Shown here one piece after another: positions 26,535 through 36,712 of a DNA stretch of 36,712 nucleotides. This stretch comes from Marinimicrobium sp. GTDB taxonomy: Bacteria > Pseudomonadota > Gammaproteobacteria > Pseudomonadales > Cellvibrionaceae. Positions within the stretch are counted from its first letter, which is position 1; each line of letters opens with the position of its first letter. A program made the translations under genes and the position numbers. The DNA lies in assembly GCA_027322215.1 (NCBI GenBank), contig DAHVRW010000006.1:1-36712 (forward strand), in the 5' to 3' direction. The notes under the pieces were generated by a model. It made no database searches. It was not told the DNA's origin and was given only the letters and a program-made list of their open reading frames with translations.

Positions 26535-28119
26535 CGATCTCTTCCTGAATATCCTTTAACACGCGGGGCCACGGCCCCGCTTCTCTTTGGTGGGCTGGCA
26601 GTGCGGCGATGGCCGCTCGGGCCTGCTCGATGCTGCTGTAACGGCCGGCGACGACCACAAACCAATCCTTGCCTTGCCGGCGCGTTGTAAAGCGCAGCAG
26701 TTGTTCGCGGTTGGGCTGGCTGGCCACAAAATCCCGCACCGCTTGTTCCGAACCGGCGCCCAGTAATTGAAGGGTGTAGTCACCTGGGCGCCATGAAAGC
26801 AGGATTTGCTCGTCCTCCGGCAACCTTTGAGTGGTGTTAGGCGAGGCGGGTGCCGGCTCGGGCTGGGCCTGCTGTGTAACCTGAGGGGTCGGTGCCGGGG
26901 ATTCAGGCACCTCCGGTTTGGGCTGGGTCGGTTCCGGCTGGGCCGGCTCGGGAATTACCGGCTCTGGCATTGGCGTAGTGTCTTGCGCAGGGCTGGTGGT
27001 GATCGAGTCGCTGGCGGCCTGCGCGCTTTCTGAGGGCACCGCTGGAGGTTCAGGCTCAGCAATCGGTCGTTGCGCCTGGGGCAAGGTCACGCTGGCCGGC
27101 GCTGGCCGATCCGCTACGAAAACCATCTCGGCTTCCAGCTCCCGGCGCTCTGTGGTGCCACTGCCTCGATAAAAAAACAGCATCATCAATACGCCCAGTA
27201 AGGCGGCAATGGCAACCAAGTGCATCACTGGCAGATTGGACAGATTGGGCGTTTTGAGGAGCTTCGGAAGATTTGAAAAATTAGTAAGATTTGAAATATT
27301 TAATGCGGGTAGCCTAAACGACCCTTTGGCGGAAGGCGCGGCAACCGATTCCAGCAACCACTGGTGGGCGTGTTGGTGTAACACCGGCAAACTGCCATCG
27401 GCACGGTGCCACCAGGGCTCCGCCAAACTTTCATTAAACAATTCCGGCCCCAAATAACCGGCGGATTCCATACGAAAATTAAGGTAATCCACCGCCTCGG
27501 GCAGGCCCAGTGGCTCAAGATACAGCTCGTGCACCAGTACGCCGTGCATCTCCAGCTGGCTCAAACGGTCGCCCAACTGTGGCTCGGCAAACAGCACCAG
27601 ATGTAACCGGCGCCCGCCCGGGTCCTGGCCCTGCAAAAGCGTTAGCAGGCTCGCCAGCGTCTGTTCGTCCAGGTGATGCGCATCGTCGATAAGGACCAGC
27701 GCCAAACTGTCCAGCTCATCAGCCGACTGTCCGAAGCGTCTTAAGGTAGCCAGTAATTGACCCACTGAGGCCTCGGGCTCGGTCAGCAGTCGCAGGTCAC
27801 TCACGATTTGCGTAAATACCTGGGCCGCGGTGCAACCGGGTTTGGCCCGCACCGCGCTGAGGTCATTCTCACCCTCAAAGCCACTGAGCAGTTCCGCCGC
27901 CAAGCGCGTTTTGCCTGTGCCTGGCCCGCCCAGAACGGCCAGCAAGCTGGCGCTGAACTGGCACAGGTGTTGGAGTTTTTCCAGAAGTTGAAAGCGTTCG
28001 CCACCGCCATAAAAAGGCGTTGGCGGCGAATCCTGAAACGGATCCCGGGAGAGGCCATAATACTGGCGATAGTCCGCCAATTCGTGCGCGCGGGAAATGT
28101 TTGTCATATCCGAAGTCAT
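26515..28119 (-). CDS. damX: DamX-like protein: AAA ATPase plus SPOR domain
   Basis: This 534-residue protein combines a cytoplasmic ExeA-like AAA ATPase, a single membrane helix and a periplasmic peptidoglycan-binding SPOR domain. Walker A is GGPGTGKT at 64-71 and Walker B LVLIDD at 141-146. An Asn/Leu-rich repeat (ISNLTNFSNLPKLL, NLSNLP) precedes the membrane helix at about 299-317, then a long Pro/Glu/Gln/Ala linker, then SPOR at about 450-525 (GDYTLQLLGAGSEQAVRDF). SPOR domains bind denuded glycan at the division site; DamX of E. coli is a division protein in this same aroB neighbourhood, but lacks a clear ATPase. The start could also be 28107. It sits between aroB and gltB as in Pseudomonas. 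Confidence 0.85.
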   Translation of the reverse strand: MTSDMTNISRAHELADYRQYYGLSRDPFQDSPPTPFYGGGERFQLLEKLQHLCQFSASLLAVLGGPGTGKTRLAAELLSGFEGENDLSAVRAKPGCTAAQVFTQIVSDLRLLTEPEASVGQLLATLRRFGQSADELDSLALVLIDDAHHLDEQTLASLLTLLQGQDPGGRRLHLVLFAEPQLGDRLSQLEMHGVLVHELYLEPLGLPEAVDYLNFRMESAGYLGPELFNESLAEPWWHRADGSLPVLHQHAHQWLLESVAAPSAKGSFRLPALNISNLTNFSNLPKLLKTPNLSNLPVMHLVAIAALLGVLMMLFFYRGSGTTERRELEAEMVFVADRPAPASVTLPQAQRPIAEPEPPAVPSESAQAASDSITTSPAQDTTPMPEPVIPEPAQPEPTQPKPEVPESPAPTPQVTQQAQPEPAPASPNTTQRLPEDEQILLSWRPGDYTLQLLGAGSEQAVRDFVASQPNREQLLRFTTRRQGKDWFVVVAGRYSSIEQARAAIAALPAHQREAGPWPRVLKDIQEEIEGFRQM

Positions 28120-28221
28120 GGGTATCCAATCCGTAGCATTCGCATTGAGGCTAATCAGTTTGCCGGCGCGCTTCAAGGAGCCAGCGCACACCCTGTACCG
28201 GAAGGATAAGCCGGACTTCGA

Positions 28222-29304
28222 TTATTGACCGCGACAGGCGGCAAATGTCTCCTGCAGCAGGGCGTCTTCGATATCGGTCGTGATTACCGCCTCGCCTATG
28301 GCCTGCAACAGAACCAGGCGCAGTCGACCATCGAGCACTTTTTTATCCACGCCCATCAGGCTGAGAAAATCTTCGGGCATCATATCGGCGGGGGCTTTAA
28401 TGGGCAGACCCGCACGCTCAATAAGCGCCGTGGTGCGGGCTAAATCGCCCGCGCTCAGAGAACCCCGGCGGTGCGACAGGTCCGCTGCCATGACCATACC
28501 GGCACCGACGGCCTCGCCATGCAACCATTGGCCATAACCCTGCGCCGCTTCGATGGCGTGACCGAAGGTGTGGCCCAGGTTTAGAATGGCGCGAACACCG
28601 CCCTCTTTCTCATCCAGCGCCACCACCCGTGCCTTGTTTTCGCACGAGCGCTTGATGGCATAGGCTAAGGCCTGCTCATCCCGCTGTAGCAGCGCATCCA
28701 TGTTCTCTTCCAGCCATTCGAAAAACTTGTGGTCGGCAATCAGGCCGTACTTAATCACTTCAGCGATGCCAGCGGCCAGTTCGCGCTCAGGCAATGTGTG
28801 CAACACGTCGGTATCGGCCAGAACCAGGCGCGGCTGGTGGAAAGCGCCGATCATGTTCTTGCCCAGCGGGTGGTTGACGCCGGTTTTACCGCCTACAGAA
28901 GAGTCGACCATGGCAAGGAGGGTCGTGGGTATCTGTATAAAGTCCACACCACGCTGGTAACAGGCGGCGGCGAAGCCAGCCATATCCCCCACTACGCCGC
29001 CACCGAGCGCGATGAGCGTGGTGGTGCGATTATGGCGCGCGGTCAACAGGCCATCGAAAATCCGATTGAGAACCTCGAGGGATTTGTGCTGTTCACCATC
29101 GGGCAGGATGGTGGTATCCACTTGATACCCTTGCACGGAGGATAAGACGGCATCCAGGTATAAGGGCGCAATGGTTTCGTTGGTGACCACATACACTTGG
29201 CGACCGCGAATGCGCTCAGCCAACAGGGTGCTGTTGCCAATAAGCTGTTTACCGATATGGATTGGATATGTGCGGTCTGCGAGATCGACGGTCAGCGTAT
29301 GCAT
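28222..29304 (-). CDS. aroB: 3-dehydroquinate synthase
   Basis: This 360-residue enzyme converts DAHP to 3-dehydroquinate in the shikimate pathway, using NAD and a divalent metal. The typical motifs are present: [19 protein letters not shown], the NAD-binding [41 protein letters not shown], and the metal ligands in [14 protein letters not shown] and [11 protein letters not shown]. The start MHTLTVDL at 29304 matches the family; an in-frame ATG further upstream is eight codons earlier. aroK lies just upstream and the damX-like gene downstream on the same strand, the aroK-aroB-damX order common in gammaproteobacteria. Cytoplasmic. Confidence 0.97.
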   Translation of the reverse strand: MHTLTVDLADRTYPIHIGKQLIGNSTLLAERIRGRQVYVVTNETIAPLYLDAVLSSVQGYQVDTTILPDGEQHKSLEVLNRIFDGLLTARHNRTTTLIALGGGVVGDMAGFAAACYQRGVDFIQIPTTLLAMVDSSVGGKTGVNHPLGKNMIGAFHQPRLVLADTDVLHTLPERELAAGIAEVIKYGLIADHKFFEWLEENMDALLQRDEQALAYAIKRSCENKARVVALDEKEGGVRAILNLGHTFGHAIEAAQGYGQWLHGEAVGAGMVMAADLSHRRGSLSAGDLARTTALIERAGLPIKAPADMMPEDFLSLMGVDKKVLDGRLRLVLLQAIGEAVITTDIEDALLQETFAACRGQ

Positions 29305-29361
29305 AGAATAATATGAGATCCGAGGCAAAAGGCAAAAAAGGGAGCCTCATATTATCACACT

Positions 29362-29889
29362 TCAATTGCCCTCACGGGCGCGCTCCACCAACTGAACAAT
29401 CTCCTGAGCCACCGTGCGCGGGGAGCGCCGGTCAGTGACCACCACGAAGTCGGCTACCTGGCGATACAAAGGGTCGCGTTCGGCCAACAGATCGACAATC
29501 TTCTGTCGTGGGTTCTCCACCTGTAGCAACGGCCGCTTTTTGTCCCGAGCCGTGCGCTCCACCAATTGGTCAACGGCCGCGGTCAAATAACACACGAAGC
29601 CGGACCCACGCATTAAATCGCGGTTGGCTGGACTGAGAACGATGCCGCCACCCGTGGCAATCACAGCTGGCTCATGCTCGGCCAGCTCCGCGAGCACTCC
29701 GGATTCCCGGGCGCGAAATCCGCTCTCGCCTTCCACGTCAAATATCCATGTAATATCGGCGCCGGTGCGCTCTTCAATGGCGCGATCGGTGTCGTGGAAC
29801 GGCAAGTTCAGCTCGCCAGCCAGCACACGACCTATAGTGGACTTGCCGGCCCCCATGGGGCCGACAAGGTATACCTTATCCTTGGACAT
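29362..29889 (-). CDS. aroK: Shikimate kinase
   Basis: This 175-residue kinase phosphorylates shikimate with ATP. Walker A is VGPMGAGKSTIGRVLA near the N-terminus; FHDTDRAIEERTGADI contains the shikimate-binding Asp-Asp pair region (here DTD); GFRARESGVL and VIATGGGIVL are family motifs, with the lid and adenine-binding RPLL and RDPLYRQVAD later. The ATG overlaps the pilQ stop by one base (TAATG), so it is probably translated by the same ribosomes. The link of pilMNOPQ to aroKB is the one known from Pseudomonas. Cytoplasmic. Confidence 0.96.
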   Translation of the reverse strand: MSKDKVYLVGPMGAGKSTIGRVLAGELNLPFHDTDRAIEERTGADITWIFDVEGESGFRARESGVLAELAEHEPAVIATGGGIVLSPANRDLMRGSGFVCYLTAAVDQLVERTARDKKRPLLQVENPRQKIVDLLAERDPLYRQVADFVVVTDRRSPRTVAQEIVQLVERAREGN

Positions 29890-32039
29890 TAGTTGGTCAG
29901 GCTATCGGCCATAATCTTAGGCGTGATAAAGATCAGCAGCTCACGCTTTTCTTCAAGGCGAAGTTCACGCTTGAACAGCCGACCCACAAAGGGAAGATCT
30001 CCCAGGAATGGCACCTTGTCTTCAGCATTGAGGTGCTCGACGCGGAATATACCGCCCAGGACCACGGTTTGACCATCAGCCACTAGCACTTGGGTTTCCA
30101 GCTGCGTGACGTCGATCTCAGGGATCTGCGTCGCCTGGTTAATGTTACCGACAGAGTCCTGGTTGATGATCAGGTTCATAATGACCCGATTATCGGGGGT
30201 AATTTGCGGCGTGACATCCAGCTTCAGAACCGCCTCTTTAAACGACGTGGTGCTAGCGCCACTGGCGGACGCTTCCTGATAGGGAATCTCAGTACACGAC
30301 TCAATGGTTGCCCGCTGCTTGTCGCCGGTAATCACTTTCGGTTGGGACACAATTTCCGCATAGCCAGTGTTTTCAAGGGCGGACAATTCGAGATCGACAA
30401 ACGCGTTGTCGGTGAGCACGCTGAGCCCGAAGCTACCGACGCGGTTGGCGACGCCAAGATCCACCATCATATTTTCTTCCAGGTCCAAACTACCGCCCTG
30501 ACCCGTTAACCATTCCGCAGGCGACGCGGGGGAAGAGTCCAAACCGGCGGTGGAACCAGCCACTTCGATCAAGCTGCTGCCCGATGTGGTGTAGCCCACA
30601 CCACCCCAGCGAATACCCATCTCACGACGGAAGTCGGTATTGGCAATAACAATACGCGCTTCGATCATGACCTGGCGAATTGGGATATCGATCTGCTCCA
30701 CCAAACGCTTGAAGGCTTCGATGCGCTCGGCGGTATCGGTCAAAATAATTGAGTTGGTGCGCTCATCGACAATGGCCTGCCCTCGGTTCGATAGGACGCT
30801 ACCCGTGGCTTGGCTGCCGCCGCGGCTGGAGCTGCCGCTTGCAGAGCCACTTCGGCCTTCGCCGCGCTCGCCCCGGAACAACTCAAACATTTCCCGTGCA
30901 TTGGCGTAGCGGACACGAATGTACTCGGTGCGCAGCGGTGCCAGCTCTTCCAGCTGCTGCCGTGAGGCCAGCTCCTGACGCTCGCGCTCGGCAATTTCGG
31001 CCGCCGGTGCCACCATCAGCACGTTGCCGATCAGGCGCTGATCCAGCCCACGGGTTTTAAGCACCAAGTCGAGGGCCTGATCCCAGGGCACATTGTCCAG
31101 ACGCAGGGTAATCCGCCCACGCACTGTATCGCTGGCCACCAGGTTGAGGTCGGTAAAGTCGGCGATGATTTGCAGCACGCTACGCACTTCGATGTCCTGG
31201 AAGTTGAGGGACAGACGATCGCCGGTGTAAGTGAATTCCTGCTCACGAGCTTCGATTTCACGCTGTGTCAGCGGCTTTACGCTGATTACATATTGCTCAT
31301 CAGCCTGGTACGCCATGTAGTCGAACTCGCCGTGGGCGGAGATATTCAGCACGGTGCCGCGCTCGTCGTAGCTGGCGCCCACAAAACGCACCGGCGTGGC
31401 AAAGTCAGTGACATCCAAGCGACGACGCAACTCCTCCGGCAAGAACACATTGGTCAGGGACAGGCGCACACCTTCACCGGTGCTTCGTACATCGGCGCGT
31501 ACGTTGTCGTCGGACAGATTGATAATCACACGGCCTTCACCCTCATCACCGCGACGAAAGTCAATGTCGGTTACCCGCTGACGCTCGGGGCCGCGCGCCT
31601 GAGAACTCGTTTCCGACGCTGTGTAGGTTGAGGCTGACGCACCCACCGGGCTCGTTTGGGCTACATAACCGCCCTGCACACCACCCACCTCGACAATATA
31701 GGTATTACCTTCGACACGACCCTCGTAGGTGGTCAGTTCCGACAGGTTAAGAATCAGGCGAGTGCGCCCATCAGAGGTCAACAGCATGGCGCTGGAGCTG
31801 TTTTCAAACGACAGCGGAAAGCGGCGCTGGTTGAGATTGCTGACTACGTCTGGGAAGTCCAGCACGATGCGGGCAGGCCGCTCAATGGTGTAGCCCTGCG
31901 GTTCGGGAGGCGCACCGTCAAAGGTCAAGCGCACTTCGAACCGATCTCCGGGAAGCGCTGAAAATTTAACATCGTCCAGACCTTGAGCCAACACAAGTGA
32001 AGGCGCCAGACAGAACAGTAGCAAGGCTAGTTTTCGCAT
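29889..32039 (-). CDS. pilQ: Type IV pilus secretin PilQ
   Basis: This 716-residue protein makes the outer-membrane channel through which type IV pili pass. It has a signal peptide (MRKLALLLFCLAPSLVLAQG), two AMIN domains (residues about 20-110 and 155-240), a secretin N0 domain (LNFQDIEVRSVLQIIADFTDL), an N1/NolW domain (EYIRVRYANAREMFELF), a Gly/Ser-rich insert near 400 (GRSGSASGSSSRGGSQATGS) and the secretin barrel domain (SQPKVITGDKQRATIE, LDVTPQITPDNRVIMNL, LGDLPFVGRLFK near the end). The ATG at 32039 is chosen because GGGG lies six bases ahead and the signal peptide is standard; an ATG ten codons earlier is possible. It is the last pil gene before aroK. Confidence 0.94.
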   Translation of the reverse strand: MRKLALLLFCLAPSLVLAQGLDDVKFSALPGDRFEVRLTFDGAPPEPQGYTIERPARIVLDFPDVVSNLNQRRFPLSFENSSSAMLLTSDGRTRLILNLSELTTYEGRVEGNTYIVEVGGVQGGYVAQTSPVGASASTYTASETSSQARGPERQRVTDIDFRRGDEGEGRVIINLSDDNVRADVRSTGEGVRLSLTNVFLPEELRRRLDVTDFATPVRFVGASYDERGTVLNISAHGEFDYMAYQADEQYVISVKPLTQREIEAREQEFTYTGDRLSLNFQDIEVRSVLQIIADFTDLNLVASDTVRGRITLRLDNVPWDQALDLVLKTRGLDQRLIGNVLMVAPAAEIAERERQELASRQQLEELAPLRTEYIRVRYANAREMFELFRGERGEGRSGSASGSSSRGGSQATGSVLSNRGQAIVDERTNSIILTDTAERIEAFKRLVEQIDIPIRQVMIEARIVIANTDFRREMGIRWGGVGYTTSGSSLIEVAGSTAGLDSSPASPAEWLTGQGGSLDLEENMMVDLGVANRVGSFGLSVLTDNAFVDLELSALENTGYAEIVSQPKVITGDKQRATIESCTEIPYQEASASGASTTSFKEAVLKLDVTPQITPDNRVIMNLIINQDSVGNINQATQIPEIDVTQLETQVLVADGQTVVLGGIFRVEHLNAEDKVPFLGDLPFVGRLFKRELRLEEKRELLIFITPKIMADSLTN

Positions 32040-32075
32040 GGTTGACCCCAATAAGTACAAAGCGCGCATGAGTGC

Positions 32076-32609
32076 TTATCCATTTTGTCGTAATTCAATG
32101 ATCCTGGGACGCTCGACCCAGCCACCACCACCGTCGGCCACAATCTCCAGCAGCTCTATCTGATTGCGATTCGCTGCCACAATGCGACCGTGGTTTTTAC
32201 CCAAATAATTGCCGACGGTAACCGGGTGCACACCACCTTGTCCGTCATCCACCAGTACCCACAGTTGACCGTCCTTGACCAGAGTACCCACCATGGCCAG
32301 CGAGGTTACGCTGAAATTCTCCAAGTACTCCGGCTCCCGGTCGAAATCGGGCTCAACGGTCACACCACTGAGGCGTGCCGCCCGCTCCTCTTCACGCATA
32401 GGCGGGTCAAAGGGGCTGCGTAAGGTCATGGCACTGTAGGCGTAGGGCCGGTACGGACGAAACGTCGGCAGCGGCTCTATCTCGCCTTGGGGCCGATTCT
32501 TGGTTTCCTCGATGTACCGTTTTAGGTCCCGATGCTGACTGCTATCGGCACACCCGGCCAGAAACGCCGCGGCGCACATTAAACTGATTATTGTTAGAGA
32601 TCTTTTCAT
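32076..32609 (-). CDS. pilP: Type IV pilus lipoprotein PilP
   Basis: This 177-residue periplasmic lipoprotein ties PilN/PilO to PilQ. The lipobox is FLAGCAD, so Cys about 20 is the lipidated residue. The N-terminal part is disordered and proline-rich and binds PilNO; the C-terminal part from LENFSVTSLAMVGTLVKDGQLWVLVDD to VTVGNYLGKNHGRI is the beta-sandwich that contacts PilQ. The start is either the ATG at 32609 or the GTG one codon ahead; GGATGAG precedes both. The pilO stop touches the start (TAGTGATG). Confidence 0.93.
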   Translation of the reverse strand: MKRSLTIISLMCAAAFLAGCADSSQHRDLKRYIEETKNRPQGEIEPLPTFRPYRPYAYSAMTLRSPFDPPMREEERAARLSGVTVEPDFDREPEYLENFSVTSLAMVGTLVKDGQLWVLVDDGQGGVHPVTVGNYLGKNHGRIVAANRNQIELLEIVADGGGGWVERPRIIELRQNG

Positions 32610-32611
32610 CA

Positions 32612-33223
32612 CTACTCATCCTGTGACTTATAGCGATAAGTCCTGGCTTGAATCTGCATGTCCAGCGCTCCGCTGTCGCCGCTACGGGTAATGGCGAAGT
32701 TATGCAAGGTAACAATGCGCGGCATGCCGGCAACTCCGCTGACGAAACCGCCCATATCGTGGTAACTGCCACTTACGTTGATGCTGATGGGCAGCTCCAC
32801 GTAGTACTCGGATTGCCGTTCCGCCTCCAGGCGAATGCTGTTGATTTCCAGTCCACTTTCGGAACCCCTGGCGTCGATATCTTCCAGAAGTCCGGGAACT
32901 TCGGTATCGCCGGGAAGGCGATCGAGCAATGCACCGAAAGAGCGCTCCATCTCTTCCATCTGCAATAGATACTCGTCGAGATTCGCGGCCTGAAAACTCT
33001 TGCGTTCAAAATTTTGTCGTAAGGTAGTTTCCTGTGCAGTGACCCGATCCAACTGCTGGTTAAGGTCCTTGACTTTCAGGTAACCGACCGCTCCCAGCAC
33101 CAACGCCGCCAGAAGAACGCATACAAAAATCTTGCCCGGCAAGGGCCACACACCCATGCGATTGAGGTCGATATCGCTCAGGTCGAAATTCTTAATTTGC
33201 TCCAAGGTATCTGCTAAAGCCAT
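32612..33223 (-). CDS. pilO: Type IV pilus inner-membrane protein PilO
   Basis: This 203-residue protein has a cytoplasmic N-terminus (MALADTLEQIKNFDLSDIDLNRMGVWPLPGK), one membrane helix at about 31-50 and a periplasmic coiled coil and ferredoxin-like domain. It pairs with PilN. The family signature FDLSDIDLNRMG...WP is clear. A strong AGGAGG precedes the ATG at 33223, one base after the pilN stop; the longer open frame upstream overlaps pilN and is not coding. Confidence 0.93.
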   Translation of the reverse strand: MALADTLEQIKNFDLSDIDLNRMGVWPLPGKIFVCVLLAALVLGAVGYLKVKDLNQQLDRVTAQETTLRQNFERKSFQAANLDEYLLQMEEMERSFGALLDRLPGDTEVPGLLEDIDARGSESGLEINSIRLEAERQSEYYVELPISINVSGSYHDMGGFVSGVAGMPRIVTLHNFAITRSGDSGALDMQIQARTYRYKSQDE

Positions 33224-33224
33224 C

Positions 33225-33793
33225 TCAGTTATCCTCCTCAGAGTCCTGATCCGCAGGCGCGGAGGTGCGCACTGACATGACAAACGAGTTGGCCTGCTCG
33301 CCATAGGCCGGCGCACTGGTGACCGAGCTGAGATTGGGGCTGGTAAACCAATCCGAGTCTTCCAGGTTACGCATAAAGCTGGATACCCGATTGTTGGACT
33401 CCGCCACACCCTCTAAACGAATCACTTCCCCCTCGCGGGCCATGCGATTGAGGAATACACCATCCGGAATGGCCCGGACCATGTCATCGAAATAACGCAC
33501 AATCACCGGCCGGGTGCCTTCAAGATCCTGAATCACCCGCATCCGCGCCAGTAACTGCTCGCGCCGCTCCCGCAGGGCCTGGATCTGATCCACCTTTTTA
33601 TCGAGCTCAGCAATCTCTGTATTTAACAGCCGGTTGCGGGCCGTCTGATCGGCAATCGCGGCCTGTACCTGGGAGACCCACAAGTAGGCAACGAAACCGG
33701 ATGCGGCCAATACCATCAACAGAATGACGATAAATTCTTTTTTCTTAGCGTCTCGGTAGGCTTCCCGCCAAGGCAATAAGTTAATTTTAGCCA

Positions 33794-33794
<1 letters not shown>
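33225..33794 (-). CDS. pilN: Type IV pilus inner-membrane protein PilN
   Basis: This 189-residue protein begins with MAKINLLPWREAYRDAKKKE, the cytoplasmic INLLPWR motif that sits in the groove of PilM. A membrane helix follows (about 20-41), then a coiled coil and a ferredoxin-like fold in the periplasm. It joins PilM to PilO and PilP. The start lies on the pilM stop (one-base overlap), which signals tight coupling. The C-terminus is acidic (DQDSEEDN). Confidence 0.95.
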
Positions 33795-34864
<1,070 letters not shown>

Positions 34865-34897
34865 CTATTTTATATCCGTAACTTAGACGTAGTTCAT

Positions 34898-34925
34898 GTT
34901 ATAGCACTTTAAGTTAAGCCTGCAA
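34898..34925 (-). promoter_or_regulatory. Sigma-70 promoter for pilMNOPQ
   Basis: On the minus strand TTGCAG (34925-34920), 16 bases, TATAAC (34903-34898). The start point would be near 34891, about 30 bases ahead of pilM. Confidence 0.45.
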
Positions 34926-34960
34926 CAAGACAGCGCGTATGTAAACAGACGAAAAGCCCG

Positions 34961-34966
34961 TATAAT
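34961..34966 (+). promoter_or_regulatory. -10 element for ponA
   Basis: A perfect TATAAT 50 bases ahead of the ponA ATG, followed by GCGG. No good -35 is present at normal spacing, so an activator or a weak basal promoter is likely. Confidence 0.4.
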
Positions 34967-35016
34967 GCGGCAGTCTTGTCACCTAATTCGCTAACTCACT
35001 AATTCCTATAGAAAAA

Positions 35017-36712
35017 ATGCCCATTAAAACATCGTATCTGAGTATCTTATTTTGGTTATTCCTGGCCGGAGTTAGCGCCAGCGCCGTAGCGTTGGGGGGG
35101 TTATATCTTTATTTGAGCCCCAAACTGCCCCCGGTGGATACCCTCAGACACGTTAAATTACAGACTCCTTTGCGTGTTTATTCAAGTGACGGACAACTTA
35201 TTGGTGAATTTGGTGAACAGCGTCGCACTCCTGTGCGTTATGACGACATCCCCGAACTCTATATCCAAGCGTTATTATCCGCCGAAGATGCTGAATTTTA
35301 CGACCATCGGGGCATTTCTATTAGGGGATTTGTGAGAGCTGCGTCACTAATTTTACAAACAGGTGAGATTCAGGGCGGTGGTAGCACCATTACCATGCAG
35401 CTGGCCCGTGACTTTTTCCTCACCCGCGAGCAAGTATTCTCCCGCAAACTGAATGAAGTACTCCTCGCCTTGCAAATTGAACGTGAGCTGAGCAAGGAAG
35501 AAATCCTCGAGCTGTTCAATAACAAAATGTTCTTCGGCAACCGCGCCTACGGTATTCAGGCCGCCGCACAGATCTACTATGGCCGGGACCTCCAGGACCT
35601 CGAGCTACACCAAATGGCCATGATCGTAGGGGTACTAAAAGCCCCGTCCGCCTATAACCCCCTGGCCAACCCCAGTCGCGCCCTAACCCGTCGCAATTGG
35701 ATCCTCGGCCGTATGCACACTCTGGGCTATATCGACGACGCCACCTATACCGCTGCGGTGGAAACACCCGATGATGCGCGCTACCACGGCGCCACGTTGG
35801 ATCTCTTCGCCCCTTATGTGGCTGAGATGGCACGCCGTGAAGCGGTGGAGCGTTTCGGGGTCGACGCCTACAACGACGGTTATCGGGTATACACCACCGT
35901 CGACAGCCGCCATCAGGCGGCGGCCCAAACGGCTATGGTGGACGGTTTGCTCACCTACGATCGGCGCCATGGTTATCGGGGCCCAGAGGCCCGGCTTGAA
36001 GAACTGACCACCGACGGCGACTACAGCCCGTGGCTGAACACCCTCAGGAGCACACCACGGTTTGGCGACCTGGACGCGGGCGCGGTTACAGCCGTCGACG
36101 AACAATCCGCTGAAGTACTGCTCCCGGATGGTGAAATCATTACCCTTGGCTGGCAGCAAGGCCTATCCCAAGCGCGTCGCTACATCAATGAAAATGCTCG
36201 CGGCCCCGCCCCGAAGACCGCCGCCGACGTGGTGGCCGTTGGGGATCTGATTCGCCTGAGACGCGTGGGCGATGAGTGGCACCTAAGCCAGGTGCCCACC
36301 GTTCAGGGCGCTCTGGTCTCGATCGACCCGCAAGATGGCGCGATTCGGGCGATCGTAGGCGGCTTCGATTTCCGGCACAGCCAGCTTAATCGAGCGCTCC
36401 AGTCCGAGCGTCAACCTGGCTCCAGCTTCAAACCATTCGTCTATGCCGCCGCGCTGGAAAACGGTTTAACCCCCGCTTCCATCGTCAATGACTCACCCGT
36501 AGTGATCCAGGATGCCAGCCTCGAAGGGGCCTGGCGGCCCGAGAATGACGGCGGCACCTTTCTTGGCCCCACGCGCTTACGGGAAGCGCTCTATCGCTCA
36601 CGCAACCTGGTTTCCATTCGCGTTTTGCGCAGCATCGGTTTGCCCACACTGATTGATACCCTGGGCCGGTTTGGCTTTGCCCAGGAGGAGCTGCCCCGCA
36701 ACCTATCTCTGG
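35017..36712 (+). CDS. mrcA: Penicillin-binding protein 1A (partial, 3' end outside window)
   Basis: The first 565 codons of a bifunctional class A PBP (PBP1A, ponA/mrcA) are present. A membrane anchor (about 7-33) is followed by the glycosyltransferase domain with the catalytic Glu90 in SAEDAEFYDHRGI, GGSTITMQLARDFFL, and RKLNEVLLALQIE. The transpeptidase domain has SSFK at 469-472 (catalytic Ser469) and SRN at 528-530; the KTG motif would lie past the window edge. Between them is the OB-like insertion typical of PBP1A. It builds and crosslinks peptidoglycan in the periplasm. There is no good ribosome site before the ATG, only an A-run. It is divergent from pilM. Confidence 0.94.
   Translation, partial: MPIKTSYLSILFWLFLAGVSASAVALGGLYLYLSPKLPPVDTLRHVKLQTPLRVYSSDGQLIGEFGEQRRTPVRYDDIPELYIQALLSAEDAEFYDHRGISIRGFVRAASLILQTGEIQGGGSTITMQLARDFFLTREQVFSRKLNEVLLALQIERELSKEEILELFNNKMFFGNRAYGIQAAAQIYYGRDLQDLELHQMAMIVGVLKAPSAYNPLANPSRALTRRNWILGRMHTLGYIDDATYTAAVETPDDARYHGATLDLFAPYVAEMARREAVERFGVDAYNDGYRVYTTVDSRHQAAAQTAMVDGLLTYDRRHGYRGPEARLEELTTDGDYSPWLNTLRSTPRFGDLDAGAVTAVDEQSAEVLLPDGEIITLGWQQGLSQARRYINENARGPAPKTAADVVAVGDLIRLRRVGDEWHLSQVPTVQGALVSIDPQDGAIRAIVGGFDFRHSQLNRALQSERQPGSSFKPFVYAAALENGLTPASIVNDSPVVIQDASLEGAWRPENDGGTFLGPTRLREALYRSRNLVSIRVLRSIGLPTLIDTLGRFGFAQEELPRNLSL

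Overview
The window reads as a block of chromosome from a gammaproteobacterium with moderately high GC. Gene order matches two neighbourhoods known from Pseudomonas: hisI-hisE-tatA-tatB-tatC, and hemE-gltD-gltB-damX-like-aroB-aroK-pilQ-pilP-pilO-pilN-pilM with ponA divergent. In the genes between them (Cfa, triple DnaT-type protein, P-like helicase loader, Bax-type hydrolase, PilZ, ParC, HD-GYP) it looks more like a marine or polysaccharide-degrading relative of the Cellvibrio/Saccharophagus/Marinimicrobium group than Pseudomonas itself. That placement is inference. I saw no tRNA, rRNA, insertion sequence, prophage structural gene or CRISPR array.

Layout. 1-2119 (+): end of hisI, hisE, then tatABC. 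2358-4363: cfa (+) facing a class I methyltransferase (-). 4537-6235 (+): an overlapping pair coding for a protein with three tandem DnaT-type domains and a lambda-P-like helicase-loader protein. 6327-8301: Bax-type glucosaminidase (+) converging on a secreted polysaccharide deacetylase (-). 8407-11518 (-): PilZ protein, parC, LEA14-type lipoprotein. 11682-13381 (+): an orphan hypothetical gene and a SelD-associated-type FAD oxidoreductase without SelD. 13424-16103 (-): DUF2750 protein, YgjP-type metallopeptidase, Na/Pi cotransporter. 16279-17133 (+): psd. 17196-18566 (-): a degenerate DUF3391/HD-GYP protein. 18877-34861 (-): hemE, gltD, gltB, DamX-like AAA/SPOR protein, aroB, aroK and the pilQPONM alignment complex. 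35017-36712 (+): ponA/mrcA, cut by the window edge.

The genes fall into a few jobs: envelope and protein export (Tat, Cfa, Psd, PBP1a, DamX-like, Bax), type IV pili (PilM-Q, plus PilZ and HD-GYP proteins on the c-di-GMP side), DNA replication and topology (DnaT/P pair, ParC), and core metabolism (HisIE, GltBD, AroBK, HemE).

The most interesting item is the DnaTx3 / lambda-P-like pair, which looks like a phage-type helicase-loading module living as a chromosomal operon. Other points: a Rho-independent terminator lying between the best gltB promoter and gltB, a small + strand promoter/ORF unit in the same gap, an HD-GYP protein whose HD is KD, a Leu at the ParC quinolone-resistance position, a CRP-type operator spaced as a class II site, and several short tandem repeats in promoter regions.
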